A stretch of 11,559 nt of DNA from an uncultured Faecalibacterium sp. (GTDB lineage Bacteria > Bacillota > Clostridia > Oscillospirales > Ruminococcaceae): contig CAKSVD010000032.1 of the NCBI GenBank assembly GCA_934503275.1, positions 1-11,559 on the forward strand. Reading direction: 5' to 3'. How positions within the stretch are numbered: the stretch's first letter is position 1; the number at the start of each line of letters is the position of its first letter. The translations under genes and the position numbers were made by a program. Below the pieces are notes generated by a model, which saw only the letters and a list, made by a program, of their open reading frames with translations, did not search any database and was not told the DNA's origin. This document shows, in pieces, positions 1 through 6,336 of this stretch.

Positions 1-20
1 GGGTTCGAGTACGAACTGTA

Positions 21-96
21 TGGTGGACGGTACAGGACTCGAACCTGTGACCTCCTGCACGTCAAGCAGATGCTCTACCAGCTGAGCTAACCGTCC
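21..96 (-). tRNA. tRNA-Val, anticodon GAC
   Basis: Read on the - strand this is a complete 76-base cloverleaf. The acceptor stem is GGACGGT paired with ACCGTCC, the D-arm contains AGCTCAGCTGGTAGAGC, and the anticodon stem TCTGC/GCAGG encloses the loop TTGACGT. The T-arm is ACAGG/CCTGT around the loop TTCGAGT. Anticodon GAC decodes GUC/GUU valine codons. The 3' CCA is encoded (bases 21-23), as is common in Firmicutes. It is transcribed away from ruvC, and a TATAAT box lies 28 bases upstream of its 5' end. Bases 1-20 are too short to show whether another tRNA or a terminator follows. Confidence 0.97.
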
Positions 97-123
97 ATAT
101 TCTGTTTTGCCGAAATCAGCTAG

Positions 124-129
124 ATTATA
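124..129 (-). promoter_or_regulatory. Probable -10 box of the tRNA-Val promoter
   Basis: The - strand reads TATAAT here, 27 bases before the mature tRNA 5' end, which leaves room for a short 5' leader. No good TTGACA-like -35 hexamer sits at 16-18 bases: TTGCTT is 20 bases upstream. The -10 assignment rests on the perfect hexamer and its position. The AT-rich tract at 161-190 just upstream could act as an UP-element-like region (inference). Confidence 0.5.
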
Positions 130-162
130 ATACCATACCCTGTGCCGAAAAGCAAGCCCTTT

Positions 163-190
163 TTTCAAAAATTGTAAAACTTTTTTGAAA
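163..190. repeat. AT-rich inverted repeat in the tRNA-Val/ruvC divergent spacer
   Basis: TTTCAAAAA (163-171) and TTTTTGAAA (182-190) are perfect inverted copies separated by 10 bases. They lie between the two divergent promoters. The tract could be an UP-like element, a regulator site or simply an AT-rich palindrome; no known operator consensus was recognised. Confidence 0.4.
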
Positions 191-200
191 GAGCGACCGC

Positions 201-233
201 AAACCCGGCTTCTGTGCGGTGCAGCGCGGGTTT
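201..233. other. GC-rich inverted repeat upstream of the ruvC promoter
   Basis: AAACCCG (201-207) pairs with CGGGTTT (227-233) and encloses a smaller possible CTG/CAG stem. On the + strand it is followed by TTTTGGGG, so it faintly resembles a terminator that would block read-through into ruvC, but the T-run is short. Apart from this, the AT-rich repeat and the two promoters, I see nothing in 97-329. Confidence 0.3.
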
Positions 234-259
234 TGGGGCGGCAGGCGACAGCTTTCTTG

Positions 260-288
260 TTGCCCCCAACCAGACGTTGTGCTATAAT
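260..288 (+). promoter_or_regulatory. Probable sigma-A promoter of ruvC
   Basis: TTGCCC (260-265) and a perfect TATAAT (283-288) are separated by 17 bases, which is the ideal spacing for the housekeeping sigma factor. Transcription would start near 295, about 35 bases before the ruvC ATG at 330. The 9-mer CTATAATAG occurs again at 295-303; the second TATAAT (296-301) has no suitable -35, so the first is preferred. No SOS (LexA/DinR-type) box was recognised by eye. Confidence 0.65.
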
Positions 289-329
289 AGAAAACTATAA
301 TAGGAGTAGTGTCGGAAAGGGAACGCAGC

Positions 330-842
330 ATGAGAGTTTTGGGCATCGACCCCGGTTACGCCATCGTGGGCTGGGGCGTGGTGGAGTATGCGGGCAACCG
401 CTTTGCGCCGGTGGATTTCGGCGCGGTGTGCACGGACGCGGGCGTACCGTTTGAGCGGCGGCTGGACGAGGTGTATACCGGCATCAAGGAGGTCATCGAA
501 CGCACGCAGCCCGAGGTGCTGGCCATCGAAAAGCTGTTCTACCAGCACAACCAGACCACCGTGATCGGCGTAGCCGAGGCGCGCGGGGTCATACTGCTGG
601 CGGCGGCGCAGGCGGGGCTGCCCATCTACGAGTACACCCCCATGCAGGTCAAGCAGGCAGTCACCGGCTACGGCAAGGCCGTGAAAAAGCAGGTGCAGGA
701 GATGACCCGGGTGCTGCTGCATCTGCCCGCCGTGCCAAAGCCGGACGACACCGCCGATGCGCTGGCCATGGCCATTACCTTCTGCCACACCAACGGCAAC
801 CAGCTCAACCGCTACACCCGCCGGGTGGCGGGACCGATTTAA
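330..842 (+). CDS. ruvC: Crossover junction endodeoxyribonuclease RuvC
   Basis: RuvC is the dimeric resolvase that cuts Holliday junctions after RuvAB has moved them. The 170-residue product has the usual family length and RNase H-like fold signatures: LGIDPG at the N-terminus with catalytic D7, the second acidic residue E67 in LAIEKLF, and the C-terminal pair D140/D143 in PDDTADALA. All four expected metal-binding acids are therefore present. The ATG at 330 is chosen because family members begin M-R-I/V-L-G-I-D-P-G. An in-frame GTG at 309 would add seven residues but sits only 2 bases after AGGAG, whereas the ATG has GGAAAGGG about 9 bases before it. It has its own promoter, and ruvA and ruvB follow after a 120-base repeat-filled gap, so co-transcription is likely but not certain. 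Confidence 0.96.
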   Translation: MRVLGIDPGYAIVGWGVVEYAGNRFAPVDFGAVCTDAGVPFERRLDEVYTGIKEVIERTQPEVLAIEKLFYQHNQTTVIGVAEARGVILLAAAQAGLPIYEYTPMQVKQAVTGYGKAVKKQVQEMTRVLLHLPAVPKPDDTADALAMAITFCHTNGNQLNRYTRRVAGPI

Positions 843-868
843 CCGATAAAAAGCTCCCCCTGAGAGGA

Positions 869-918
869 AAGACTTCCCCCGCGCCGGGGGAAGATGTCGC
901 GCAGCGACAAAAGGGGGA
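869..918 (+). repeat. Nested palindromic unit inside the composite element
   Basis: Within the larger element lies a complete smaller unit of the same plan: hairpin 1 CTTCCCCC (873-880) with GGGGGAAG (886-893), hairpin 2 TGTCGC (895-900) with GCGACA (904-909) around the triloop GCA, then a purine tail AAAAGGGGGAA. Its hairpin 2 resembles that of the unit at 3556-3610, read on the - strand, with two base pairs exchanged. It appears to have arisen by insertion into, or replacement of, the hairpin 1 loop of the outer unit (inference). Confidence 0.65.
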
Positions 919-945
919 ATCTGTCAATGCCGTAAGGCATTGACT

Positions 946-952
946 GAGAGGG
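946..952 (+). promoter_or_regulatory. Shine-Dalgarno-like site of ruvA, supplied by the repeat tail
   Basis: GAGAGGG lies 10 bases before the ruvA ATG and is the only SD-like purine run there; its GAGG core could pair with the CCUCC end of 16S rRNA. It is also the conserved tail of the repeat family, found again before truA at 6494-6500 with the same following TTTTAT. The ruvA start is fixed independently by the family's M-I-x-x-L-x-G opening. Confidence 0.6.
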
Positions 953-962
953 TTTTATTCAA

Positions 963-1574
963 ATGATCTACTGTCTGACTGGAAAAATCGTGAAAAAAAG
1001 CCTGAATGCCGTGGTGCTCAGCTGCGGCGGCGTGGGCTACTATACCCAGTGCCCGGCCAGCGTGGCGGGGGCACTGCCCGGTGTGGGGCAGGAAGCTACC
1101 CTGTACACCGTGATGAGCGTGACCGAGAACGATGTAAGCCTGTACGGCTTTGCCACCGAGGAGCAGCAGGCCTGCTTTGAGATGCTGACCGCCGTGTCTG
1201 GCGTGGGCCCCAAGGTGGGGCTGGCCATCCTCAGCGTCATGGAGCCACAGCGGGTGGCGCTGGCTATCTCGGCAGGGGACCACAAGGCCTTTAAAGCCGC
1301 CTCCGGCGTGGGGCCGAAGCTGGCGCAGCGCATCGTGCTGGAACTGAAGGATAAGGTGGCCAAGGGCTTTGTGGACGGCATTTCGCTGGAGGATGTGGCG
1401 GGCTCTGCCGCCGACACGCCCGCGACCCAAAGCAGCGCACAGGCCATTGCGGCGCTGGTGTCGCTGGGCTACAGTCAGAGCGAGGCGGCGCTGGCCATCG
1501 CAAAGATCGATGCCGCGCTGCCGGTGGAAGAGATCATCAAGCTGGCCTTGCGCAGCATGGCAGGCAGGAGGTAA
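963..1574 (+). CDS. ruvA: Holliday junction branch-migration protein RuvA
   Basis: RuvA tetramers hold the four-way junction in a square-planar form and load the RuvB motors. The 203-residue product has the normal length. Residues 1-62 are the OB-fold domain (MIYCLTGKIV opening). Two helix-hairpin-helix DNA-contact motifs follow, with cores SGVGPK at 79-84 and SGVGPKLAQRI at 114-124. A flexible acidic/Ala-rich linker near 140-158 leads to the C-terminal UBA-like domain III (about 159-203), which contacts RuvB. The last two codons, AGG AGG encoding Arg-Arg, are also the Shine-Dalgarno sequence of ruvB, so the end of this protein is partly set by its neighbour's ribosome site. Its own SD is in a repeat tail. 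Confidence 0.97.
   Translation: MIYCLTGKIVKKSLNAVVLSCGGVGYYTQCPASVAGALPGVGQEATLYTVMSVTENDVSLYGFATEEQQACFEMLTAVSGVGPKVGLAILSVMEPQRVALAISAGDHKAFKAASGVGPKLAQRIVLELKDKVAKGFVDGISLEDVAGSAADTPATQSSAQAIAALVSLGYSQSEAALAIAKIDAALPVEEIIKLALRSMAGRR
1566..1571 (+). promoter_or_regulatory. ruvB ribosome binding site inside ruvA
   Basis: A perfect AGGAGG occupies the last two sense codons of ruvA, 6 bases before the ruvB ATG. Ribosomes finishing ruvA stop exactly on this site, which points to translational coupling and matched RuvA:RuvB synthesis. It fixes the ruvB start at 1578 rather than the later in-frame ATGs at 1611 and 1614. Confidence 0.9.
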
Positions 1575-1577
1575 GCA

Positions 1578-2633
1578 ATGCAGGACGATACCGCGCTATA
1601 CGGCGCAAAAATGATGCAGCCCGTCATGACCCCGGCGGACAGTGAGGAAAATAACCTCCGCCCGCAGCATCTGGAGGACTACATCGGGCAGGAAAAGGCC
1701 AAGCAGAACCTGAAGATCTATCTGGAAGCCGCCAAGCGCCGGGGCGAGCCGGTGGATCACATTCTGCTCTACGGCCCGCCGGGTCTGGGCAAGACCACGC
1801 TGGCGGGCATCATTGCCAACGAGATGGGGGTGCAGATCCGCATCACCAGCGGCCCGGCTATTGAAAAGCCCGGTGACCTTGCCGCCCTGCTGACCAACCT
1901 GCAGGAGGGTGATGTGCTGTTCATCGACGAGATCCACCGCCTGTCCCGGCAGGTGGAGGAAGTGCTCTACCCGGCGCTGGAGGACTACGCGCTGGATATT
2001 ATGATCGGCAAGGGTCCCAGCGCCCAGAGCATCCGCATCAATCTGCCCCGGTTTACGCTGGTGGGTGCTACCACCCGCGCCGGACAGATCACCGGCCCTC
2101 TGCGCGACCGCTTCGGCGTGCTGCTCAAGCTGGAACTGTACAGCCCGGACGAGCTTTCCCGCATCATCATGCGGTCGGCGGGCATTCTGGATCAGCCCAT
2201 CACCCCGGAGGGCGCTTACGAACTGGCAAAGTGCAGCCGCGGCACCCCCCGCGTGGCGAACCGCTTTTTGAAGCGCATCCGCGACTTTGCCACCGTGCTG
2301 GGGGACGGCATCATCGATCAGGATGTGGCGCTGCTGGGGCTCAAGCGGATGGACGTGGACGCGCTGGGTCTGGACGAGTTGGACCGCAGCCTGCTGCGCG
2401 CCATCATCGAGATGTACAACGGCGGGCCGGTGGGTCTGGAAACGCTGGCCGCCGCGCTGGGCGAGGAGGCCGTCACACTGGAGGATCTGTGCGAGCCGTA
2501 TCTGATGCAGATGGGCTTTTTGACCCGCACACCGCGCGGACGCTGCGCCACCCGCCTTGCCTACGAGCATCTGGGCATGAAGGCCCCGGAGACCGGCAGC
2601 GCCGAGGAAAACGGCCAGCAAAGCCTGTTCTGA
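1578..2633 (+). CDS. ruvB: Holliday junction branch-migration ATPase RuvB
   Basis: RuvB is the hexameric AAA+ motor that pumps duplex DNA through the RuvA-bound junction. The 351-residue protein is of family length. It opens with a short variable N-terminus, then [14 protein letters not shown] (about 25-38). Walker A is GPPGLGKT (66-73) and Walker B is VLFIDEIH (113-120). Sensor 1 is GATTR (163-167), and the arginine-finger region is LRDRFG (175-180). The C-terminal winged-helix DNA-binding domain covers roughly 270-340, including [10 protein letters not shown]. It starts 3 bases after the ruvA stop. After its TGA comes a short AT-rich stretch, TTATTATATATAGG, that could carry a -10 for the next gene, but no -35 was found. 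Confidence 0.98.
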   Translation: MQDDTALYGAKMMQPVMTPADSEENNLRPQHLEDYIGQEKAKQNLKIYLEAAKRRGEPVDHILLYGPPGLGKTTLAGIIANEMGVQIRITSGPAIEKPGDLAALLTNLQEGDVLFIDEIHRLSRQVEEVLYPALEDYALDIMIGKGPSAQSIRINLPRFTLVGATTRAGQITGPLRDRFGVLLKLELYSPDELSRIIMRSAGILDQPITPEGAYELAKCSRGTPRVANRFLKRIRDFATVLGDGIIDQDVALLGLKRMDVDALGLDELDRSLLRAIIEMYNGGPVGLETLAAALGEEAVTLEDLCEPYLMQMGFLTRTPRGRCATRLAYEHLGMKAPETGSAEENGQQSLF

Positions 2634-2679
2634 CTTATTATATATAGGATTTTGAAGCAGTAAACGGAAGGAGGACGCT

Positions 2680-3555
2680 ATGCGCCCTGCAGATACTTGG
2701 AAAGACTACGAACTGCTGGATGCCACCGATGGCAACCGGCTGGAACGCTGGGGAGAGACCCTGCTCATCCGCCCCGACCCGCAGGTGGTGTGGAAAACCC
2801 CCAAGCAAAGCCCCCTGTGGGCAAAGGCAGATGCCATCTACCACCGCTCCAATCAGGGCGGCGGCGAGTGGGAGTACCGCCGCCGTCTGCCGGAAAAGTG
2901 GAAGATCAGCTGCGGCGAGGGGGAGGATAAGCTGACCCTCATCGTCAGCCCCACCGGCTTCAAGCACACCGGCGTGTTCCCGGAGCAGGCGGTCAACTGG
3001 GCGTGGTACCAGCAGAAGATCCGCGCCGCGAACCGTCCGGTGAAGGTGCTGAACCTCTTCGGCTACACCGGCGGCGCTACGCTGGCCTGTGCCGCTGCCG
3101 GCGCTACCGTCTGCCATGTGGATGCCTCCAAGGGCATCGTGGCATGGGGCAAGGACAACGCCGTGGCAAGCGGCCTGACCGACAAGCCCATCCGCTGGCT
3201 GGTGGATGACTGCGCCAAGTTTGTGGCGCGGGAAAAGCGCCGCGGCAACACCTACGATGGCATCATCATGGACCCGCCCAGCTACGGGCGCGGCCCCGGC
3301 GGCGAGATCTGGAAGCTGGAGGATTGCATCTACGACCTCATCAGCCAGTGCGAAGAGGTGCTCAGCGATACCCCGCTGTTCTTTGCGGTCAACAGCTACA
3401 CCACCGGCCTGTCCCCGGCGGTCATGGAGTATATGCTCAAGACCACGCTGGTGCCCCGCTTTGGCGGCAAGACCAGCTGCGACGAGATCGGTCTGCCGGT
3501 GTCTGCCACCGGCGGCGTGGTGCCCTGCGGTGCCACTGCCATTTGGGAAGAATAA
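2680..3555 (+). CDS. Class I SAM-dependent methyltransferase, RlmI/RlmK-like
   Basis: This is probably an RNA (rRNA) cytosine/guanine methyltransferase of the COG1092 group; the exact base target cannot be told from sequence. SAM-binding motif I is LNLFGYTGG (124-132). The acidic residue for the ribose is in CHVDAS (145-150), the next motif is LVDDCAKFV (174-182), and motif IV is DPPSYGRGP (198-206). The N-terminal 110 residues form the small beta-rich domain typical of the group (for example TGFKHTGVFPEQ at 92-103), but there is no PUA domain, so at 291 residues it is shorter than E. coli RlmI. The start is set by AAGGAGG 5 bases before the ATG. It lies 46 bases after ruvB and may be read from the same transcript; a repeat unit begins directly after its stop. 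Confidence 0.85.
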   Translation: MRPADTWKDYELLDATDGNRLERWGETLLIRPDPQVVWKTPKQSPLWAKADAIYHRSNQGGGEWEYRRRLPEKWKISCGEGEDKLTLIVSPTGFKHTGVFPEQAVNWAWYQQKIRAANRPVKVLNLFGYTGGATLACAAAGATVCHVDASKGIVAWGKDNAVASGLTDKPIRWLVDDCAKFVAREKRRGNTYDGIIMDPPSYGRGPGGEIWKLEDCIYDLISQCEEVLSDTPLFFAVNSYTTGLSPAVMEYMLKTTLVPRFGGKTSCDEIGLPVSATGGVVPCGATAIWEE

Positions 3556-3610
3556 ATACTCCTTCCGTCATCGCTGCGCGATGCCACCTCCCTCAGTGAG
3601 GGAGGCTTTC
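3556..3610 (-). repeat. Palindromic repeat unit after the methyltransferase gene
   Basis: This unit is in - orientation. Hairpin 1 is CCTCCCTC (3587-3594) with GAGGGAGG (3598-3605), loop AGT. Hairpin 2 is CATCGC (3569-3574) with GCGATG (3578-3583), triloop TGC (GCA on the - strand). The purine tail GGAAGGAGTAT (- strand) touches the methyltransferase stop codon. On the + strand, hairpin 1 is followed by CTTTC, a weak terminator-like ending for the upstream gene. It forms a head-to-head pair with the unit at 3627-3680. Confidence 0.75.
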
Positions 3611-3626
3611 TGACGGCAGAGACCCA

Positions 3627-3680
3627 AGAGGCTCCCTCTTTGAGGGGGCTGCCGCCGCAGGCGGCTGGGGGAGTTTATAA
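3627..3680 (+). repeat. Palindromic repeat unit upstream of ecfA1
   Basis: Hairpin 1 is GCTCCCTC (3631-3638) with GAGGGGGC (3642-3649), including one G-T wobble and the loop TTT. Hairpin 2 is GCCGCC (3651-3656) with GGCGGC (3660-3665), triloop GCA. The tail is TGGGGGAGTTTATAA. Order and spacing match the units at 849 and 6454, but the sequence belongs to another subfamily. The tail is 64 bases from the ecfA1 start, too far to serve as its ribosome site. Confidence 0.75.
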
Positions 3681-3702
3681 AATAATCTAAGAATGGGGTA
3701 CA

Positions 3703-3719
3703 GCCCCTTTCGGAGGGGC
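3703..3719 (+). other. Hairpin in the ecfA1 5' leader
   Basis: GCCCCT (3703-3708) pairs with AGGGGC (3714-3719) around the loop TTCGG. An alternative weaker stem, GGGG (3695-3698) with CCCC (3704-3707), uses the same C-run, so the two cannot form together. There is no T-run after it, hence it is not an ordinary terminator. No known riboswitch was recognised. It may be another small repeat rather than a regulator. Confidence 0.4.
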
Positions 3720-3744
3720 GCACCACCAGAAAGAGAAACAAAGC

Positions 3745-4584
3745 ATGAGTGAAACGATTTTAACTGCTGAAAATTTGAAGTTCCGCTACGATGCCGAGCA
3801 GCCGGTCTACGCGCTGGACGGCGTATCCGTGCAGGTAAAGCGCGGGGAGTTCGTGGCGGTGCTGGGTGCAAACGGCTGCGGTAAATCCACGCTGGCCAAG
3901 CACTTCAATGCCATCCTGCTGCCCGAGAGCGGCAAGGTGTATGTGGAGGGCATGGACACCGCAGACGAGGACAAGCTTTACGATATCCGCCAGACCGTGG
4001 GTATGGTGTTCCAGAACCCGGACAACCAGATCGTAGCCACCGTGGTGGAAGAGGATGTGGCCTTTGCGCTGGAAAACCTCGGCGTGCCGCAGGACGAGAT
4101 GCGCCGCCGGGTGGATGACGCCATGAAGATGGCGGGCATCTACGAATACCGCGAGCGCGCACCCCACAACCTTTCCGGCGGTCAAAAGCAGCGTGTGGCC
4201 ATCGCCGGTGTGGTGGCCATGCGCCCGGACTGCCTGATCTTGGACGAAGCCACCGCCATGCTGGACCCGCGCGGCCGTGAGCAGGTGATGCAGACCATCC
4301 ACTACCTGAACAGGAACATGGGCATCACGGTGGTGTCCATCACCCATTATATGGAAGAGGCCGCACAGGCCGACCGTGTGCTGGTGATGAACAAGGGTCA
4401 TGTGGTGATGGAGGGCACCCCGAAAGAGGTGTTCAGCCAGACCGAAAAGGTGCGTAGCCTGCATCTGGACGTGCCGCAGGCCGCTGAGCTGCGGGACGAG
4501 CTGGTGAAGGCCGGCATCCCGATGCCGGAGGGCATCATCGACACCGGTGCCTGTGCACAGGCGCTGTATGAACTGCTGCAGTAA
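3745..4584 (+). CDS. ecfA1: ECF transporter ATPase EcfA1 (CbiO-type)
   Basis: This is one of the two cytoplasmic ATPases of the ECF energy-coupling module, which drives uptake of vitamins or metal ions with interchangeable S components. The 279-residue ABC protein has Walker A GANGCGKST (41-49) and Q-loop FQNPDNQ (89-95, Q90). The ABC signature is LSGGQKQR (143-150), Walker B is CLILDEAT (163-170) with E168, and the H-loop histidine is H201 in SITHYMEEA. The FQNPDNQIVATVVEEDVAF stretch is the usual EcfA1 form, unlike the FQYPEYQLF form of EcfA2. Residues beyond about 225 form the C-terminal dimerisation region. The SD is poor (AGAAAGAGAAA about 7-10 bases upstream). ecfA2 follows after 14 bases, and no promoter in the leader was convincing. 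Confidence 0.95.
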   Translation: MSETILTAENLKFRYDAEQPVYALDGVSVQVKRGEFVAVLGANGCGKSTLAKHFNAILLPESGKVYVEGMDTADEDKLYDIRQTVGMVFQNPDNQIVATVVEEDVAFALENLGVPQDEMRRRVDDAMKMAGIYEYRERAPHNLSGGQKQRVAIAGVVAMRPDCLILDEATAMLDPRGREQVMQTIHYLNRNMGITVVSITHYMEEAAQADRVLVMNKGHVVMEGTPKEVFSQTEKVRSLHLDVPQAAELRDELVKAGIPMPEGIIDTGACAQALYELLQ

Positions 4585-4598
4585 GGGGGGCGGACGAA

Positions 4599-5513
4599 AT
4601 GGCAGATATCATTAAGGTAGAACATCTGAGTTACGTCTATAACCCCGGCCTGCCCACCGCAGTGACCGCGCTGGATGACGTAAGCTTTACCGTAGAAGAG
4701 GGCGATTTTGTGGGTATCATCGGGGCCACCGGCTCCGGCAAGAGTACCCTCATCACCCACATGAACGGCCTGAATAAGCCCACCAGCGGCAAAATCTACA
4801 TTGACGGACGCGACTTGTGGGCAGACCCGGAAAAGATCCGGGATTTCCGCTTTCTCACCGGGCTGGTGTTCCAGTACCCGGAATACCAGCTGTTTGAGGA
4901 GACCTGCTACAAGGACATCGCCTTTGGCCCCAAGAACATGGGCCTGGACGAAGCCGAGGTAGACCGCCGCGTCCACGAAGCCGCAGACTTTGTGGGCTTA
5001 GACCCGGCGCTTTTGGAGCGCAGCCCCTTTGAACTGTCCGGCGGTCAGAAGCGCCGGGTGGCGGTGGCCGGTGTGATGGCTATGAAGCCCCGCATCCTTG
5101 TGCTGGACGAGCCCGCCGCCGGTCTTGACCCGGAGGGACGGGACGAGATCCTTTCCGAGGTGAAGGAGTACCACAAAAAGACCGGTACCACCGTGCTGCT
5201 GGTGTCCCACAGCATGGAGGATATCGCCAAGTACGCCAACCGCGTGCTGGTGATGAGCAACAAAAAAATTGCCATGTACGACACGGTGGAAAAGATCTTT
5301 GCCCGCGCCCCGGAGTTGCTGGAGCTGGGGCTGTCGGTGCCGCAGGTGACGAAAATTTTCCTCAAGCTGCGGGAGATGGGGGTGGACGTCCCGGCGGACG
5401 TGTACACCGTTCCTTACGCGGTCAAGACCCTGCTGGAAGCCAAGCGCCGCCGCGACGCCGGGGAAAGCCTTGTGCTGCCCCGCAGCGCTGCCCAGAAAGG
5501 GGGTGCTGTCTGA
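4599..5513 (+). CDS. ecfA2: ECF transporter ATPase EcfA2 (CbiO-type)
   Basis: This is the second ATPase of the ECF module and forms the asymmetric dimer with EcfA1. The 304-residue product has Walker A GATGSGKST (42-50) and the EcfA2-type Q-loop FQYPEYQLF (91-99, Q92). The signature is LSGGQKRR (146-153), Walker B is RILVLDEP (165-172) with E171, and H204 lies in LVSHSMED. All catalytic elements are intact. The C-terminus (about 280-304) is a charged tail, AKRRRDAGES onward, somewhat longer than in many homologues (from memory). Its SD-like run AAGGGGGG overlaps the ecfA1 stop codon, suggesting coupling; its own TGA overlaps the ecfT ATG by one base. Confidence 0.95.
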   Translation: MADIIKVEHLSYVYNPGLPTAVTALDDVSFTVEEGDFVGIIGATGSGKSTLITHMNGLNKPTSGKIYIDGRDLWADPEKIRDFRFLTGLVFQYPEYQLFEETCYKDIAFGPKNMGLDEAEVDRRVHEAADFVGLDPALLERSPFELSGGQKRRVAVAGVMAMKPRILVLDEPAAGLDPEGRDEILSEVKEYHKKTGTTVLLVSHSMEDIAKYANRVLVMSNKKIAMYDTVEKIFARAPELLELGLSVPQVTKIFLKLREMGVDVPADVYTVPYAVKTLLEAKRRRDAGESLVLPRSAAQKGGAV

Positions 5514-6328
5514 TGCTGCGAGATATCACCATCGGCCAGCACTTCCCGGGCAACAGTCTGGTGCACCGGTTCGACCCCAGACTGAAGCTTGTGCTGACGG
5601 TCACTTATATCGTGCTGCTGTTTGCAGCCTCCAACCCCCTGGGGCTTACTTTGTCCATCCTCTTTTTGGGGGTCATGTACAAGGTGGCAAAGATCCCGGT
5701 CAAGATGATCGGCAAAAGCCTGAAGCCCATTCTGCCCATCGTGCTGTTCACGGCGGTGCTGAACCTGTTCTTTGTCTCCGGCGAGGGCGACCCGCTGGTG
5801 CATTTCTGGTTCTTGACCATCTACGCCGAGGGCGTGCGCTACGCGGTGCTGATGGCGGTGCGCGTGATGGCGCTCATCGCGGGCACCAGCCTGCTTACCT
5901 ACACCACCAGCCCCATCGTGCTGACCGATGCCATTGAGCAGCTGCTCAAGCCCTTGGGCAAGCTGCACTTCCCGGTGCACGAGCTGGCTATGATGATGAG
6001 CATTGCCCTGCGCTTCATCCCCACCCTCATCGAGGAGACGGATAAGATCATGAACGCACAGAAGGCGCGCGGCGCGCAGCTGGACACCGGCAAGATGACC
6101 GACCGGGTCAAAGCGCTGGTGCCGGTGCTCATTCCGCTGTTCATCTCGGCCTTCCGCCGCGCAGACGAACTGGCTATGGCCATGGAGTGCCGCTGCTACC
6201 GCGGCGGCACGGGCCGCACCCGCCTGAAGGTGCTGCGCTGCGAAAAGCAGGATTATATTGACCTTGCAGTCTGCATTGCCTGCTTTGCCGTCATCCTTGC
6301 CTCCCGGCTGGTGTTCCCGAATTATTAA
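5513..6328 (+). CDS. ecfT: ECF transporter transmembrane coupling protein EcfT
   Basis: EcfT is the membrane scaffold that links the EcfA1/EcfA2 ATPases to swappable S components. The 271-residue protein has hydrophobic segments near 26-58 (probably two), 74-90, 106-132 and 249-266, plus a long cytoplasmic coupling region between them. The first coupling-helix motif is intact as A-R-G at 185-187 (QKARGAQ). The second, usually Ala-Arg-Gly or similar before YRGG, reads C-R-C at 226-228 (AMECRCYRGG). The SD run AAAGGGGG lies 9 bases upstream inside ecfA2, and start and stop overlap as TGATG. No S-component gene is nearby, as expected for a shared (group II) module. A repeat hairpin with a T-run follows the stop. 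Confidence 0.95.
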   Translation: MLRDITIGQHFPGNSLVHRFDPRLKLVLTVTYIVLLFAASNPLGLTLSILFLGVMYKVAKIPVKMIGKSLKPILPIVLFTAVLNLFFVSGEGDPLVHFWFLTIYAEGVRYAVLMAVRVMALIAGTSLLTYTTSPIVLTDAIEQLLKPLGKLHFPVHELAMMMSIALRFIPTLIEETDKIMNAQKARGAQLDTGKMTDRVKALVPVLIPLFISAFRRADELAMAMECRCYRGGTGRTRLKVLRCEKQDYIDLAVCIACFAVILASRLVFPNY

Positions 6329-6336
6329 AAGAGGAG

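Larger units (their letters stand above)
849..959 (+). repeat. Composite palindromic element filling the ruvC-ruvA gap
   Basis: This element has the same plan as the unit at 6454-6506: AAAAGCTCCCCCT at the start and TGAGAGGGTTTTAT at the end. The left arm TCCCCCT (855-861) can pair with AGGGGGA (912-918). Where the sister unit has a 4-base apical loop, about 50 bases carrying two further hairpins are present. The second hairpin is GTCAATGCC (923-931) with GGCATTGAC (936-944), a perfect 9-bp stem closed by the loop GTAA, which is of GNRA type. The element starts 6 bases after the ruvC stop and ends 4 bases before the ruvA ATG, so it makes up nearly the whole gap. Read on the - strand, its left end (GGGGGAGCTTTTTATC) resembles a terminator tail. 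Confidence 0.8.

Noticed and set aside
1..20. A second tRNA or terminator at the left edge (GTTCG/CGAAC palindrome)
   Set aside because: The T-arm-like string is not followed by a matching acceptor strand or CCA, the 5-bp stem has no T-run, and the window ends before anything more can be seen.
309..329. GTG at 309 as the start of ruvC
   Set aside because: AGGAG is only 2 bases upstream, the extra seven residues match no RuvC N-terminus, and the ATG at 330 gives the canonical opening with the catalytic Asp at position 7.
843..962. CRISPR array or tandem repeat in the ruvC-ruvA gap
   Set aside because: The repeated units are palindromes of different sequence without regular direct repeats or unique spacers, and no cas genes are present.
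1596..2621. Long open frames on the - strand opposite ruvB, the DUF5711-type gene (7244-8467) and the clp gene (9167-10027, 10079-11416)
   Set aside because: They mirror strong + strand genes, are rich in His/Gln/Ala/Leu/Arg as expected from antisense reading of GC-rich codons, lack SD sites and show no recognisable domains.
2634..2679. Promoter in the AT-rich TTATTATATATAGG before the methyltransferase
   Set aside because: A -10-like TATATA can be drawn, but no -35 hexamer lies 16-18 bases upstream; read-through from ruvB is the simpler view.
3556..3744. Vitamin or metal riboswitch before the ecf operon
   Set aside because: The segment is explained by two repeat units and one small hairpin. 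I saw no conserved core of cobalamin, TPP, FMN, preQ1 or THF riboswitches, and a shared ECF module is not usually under one vitamin's control.
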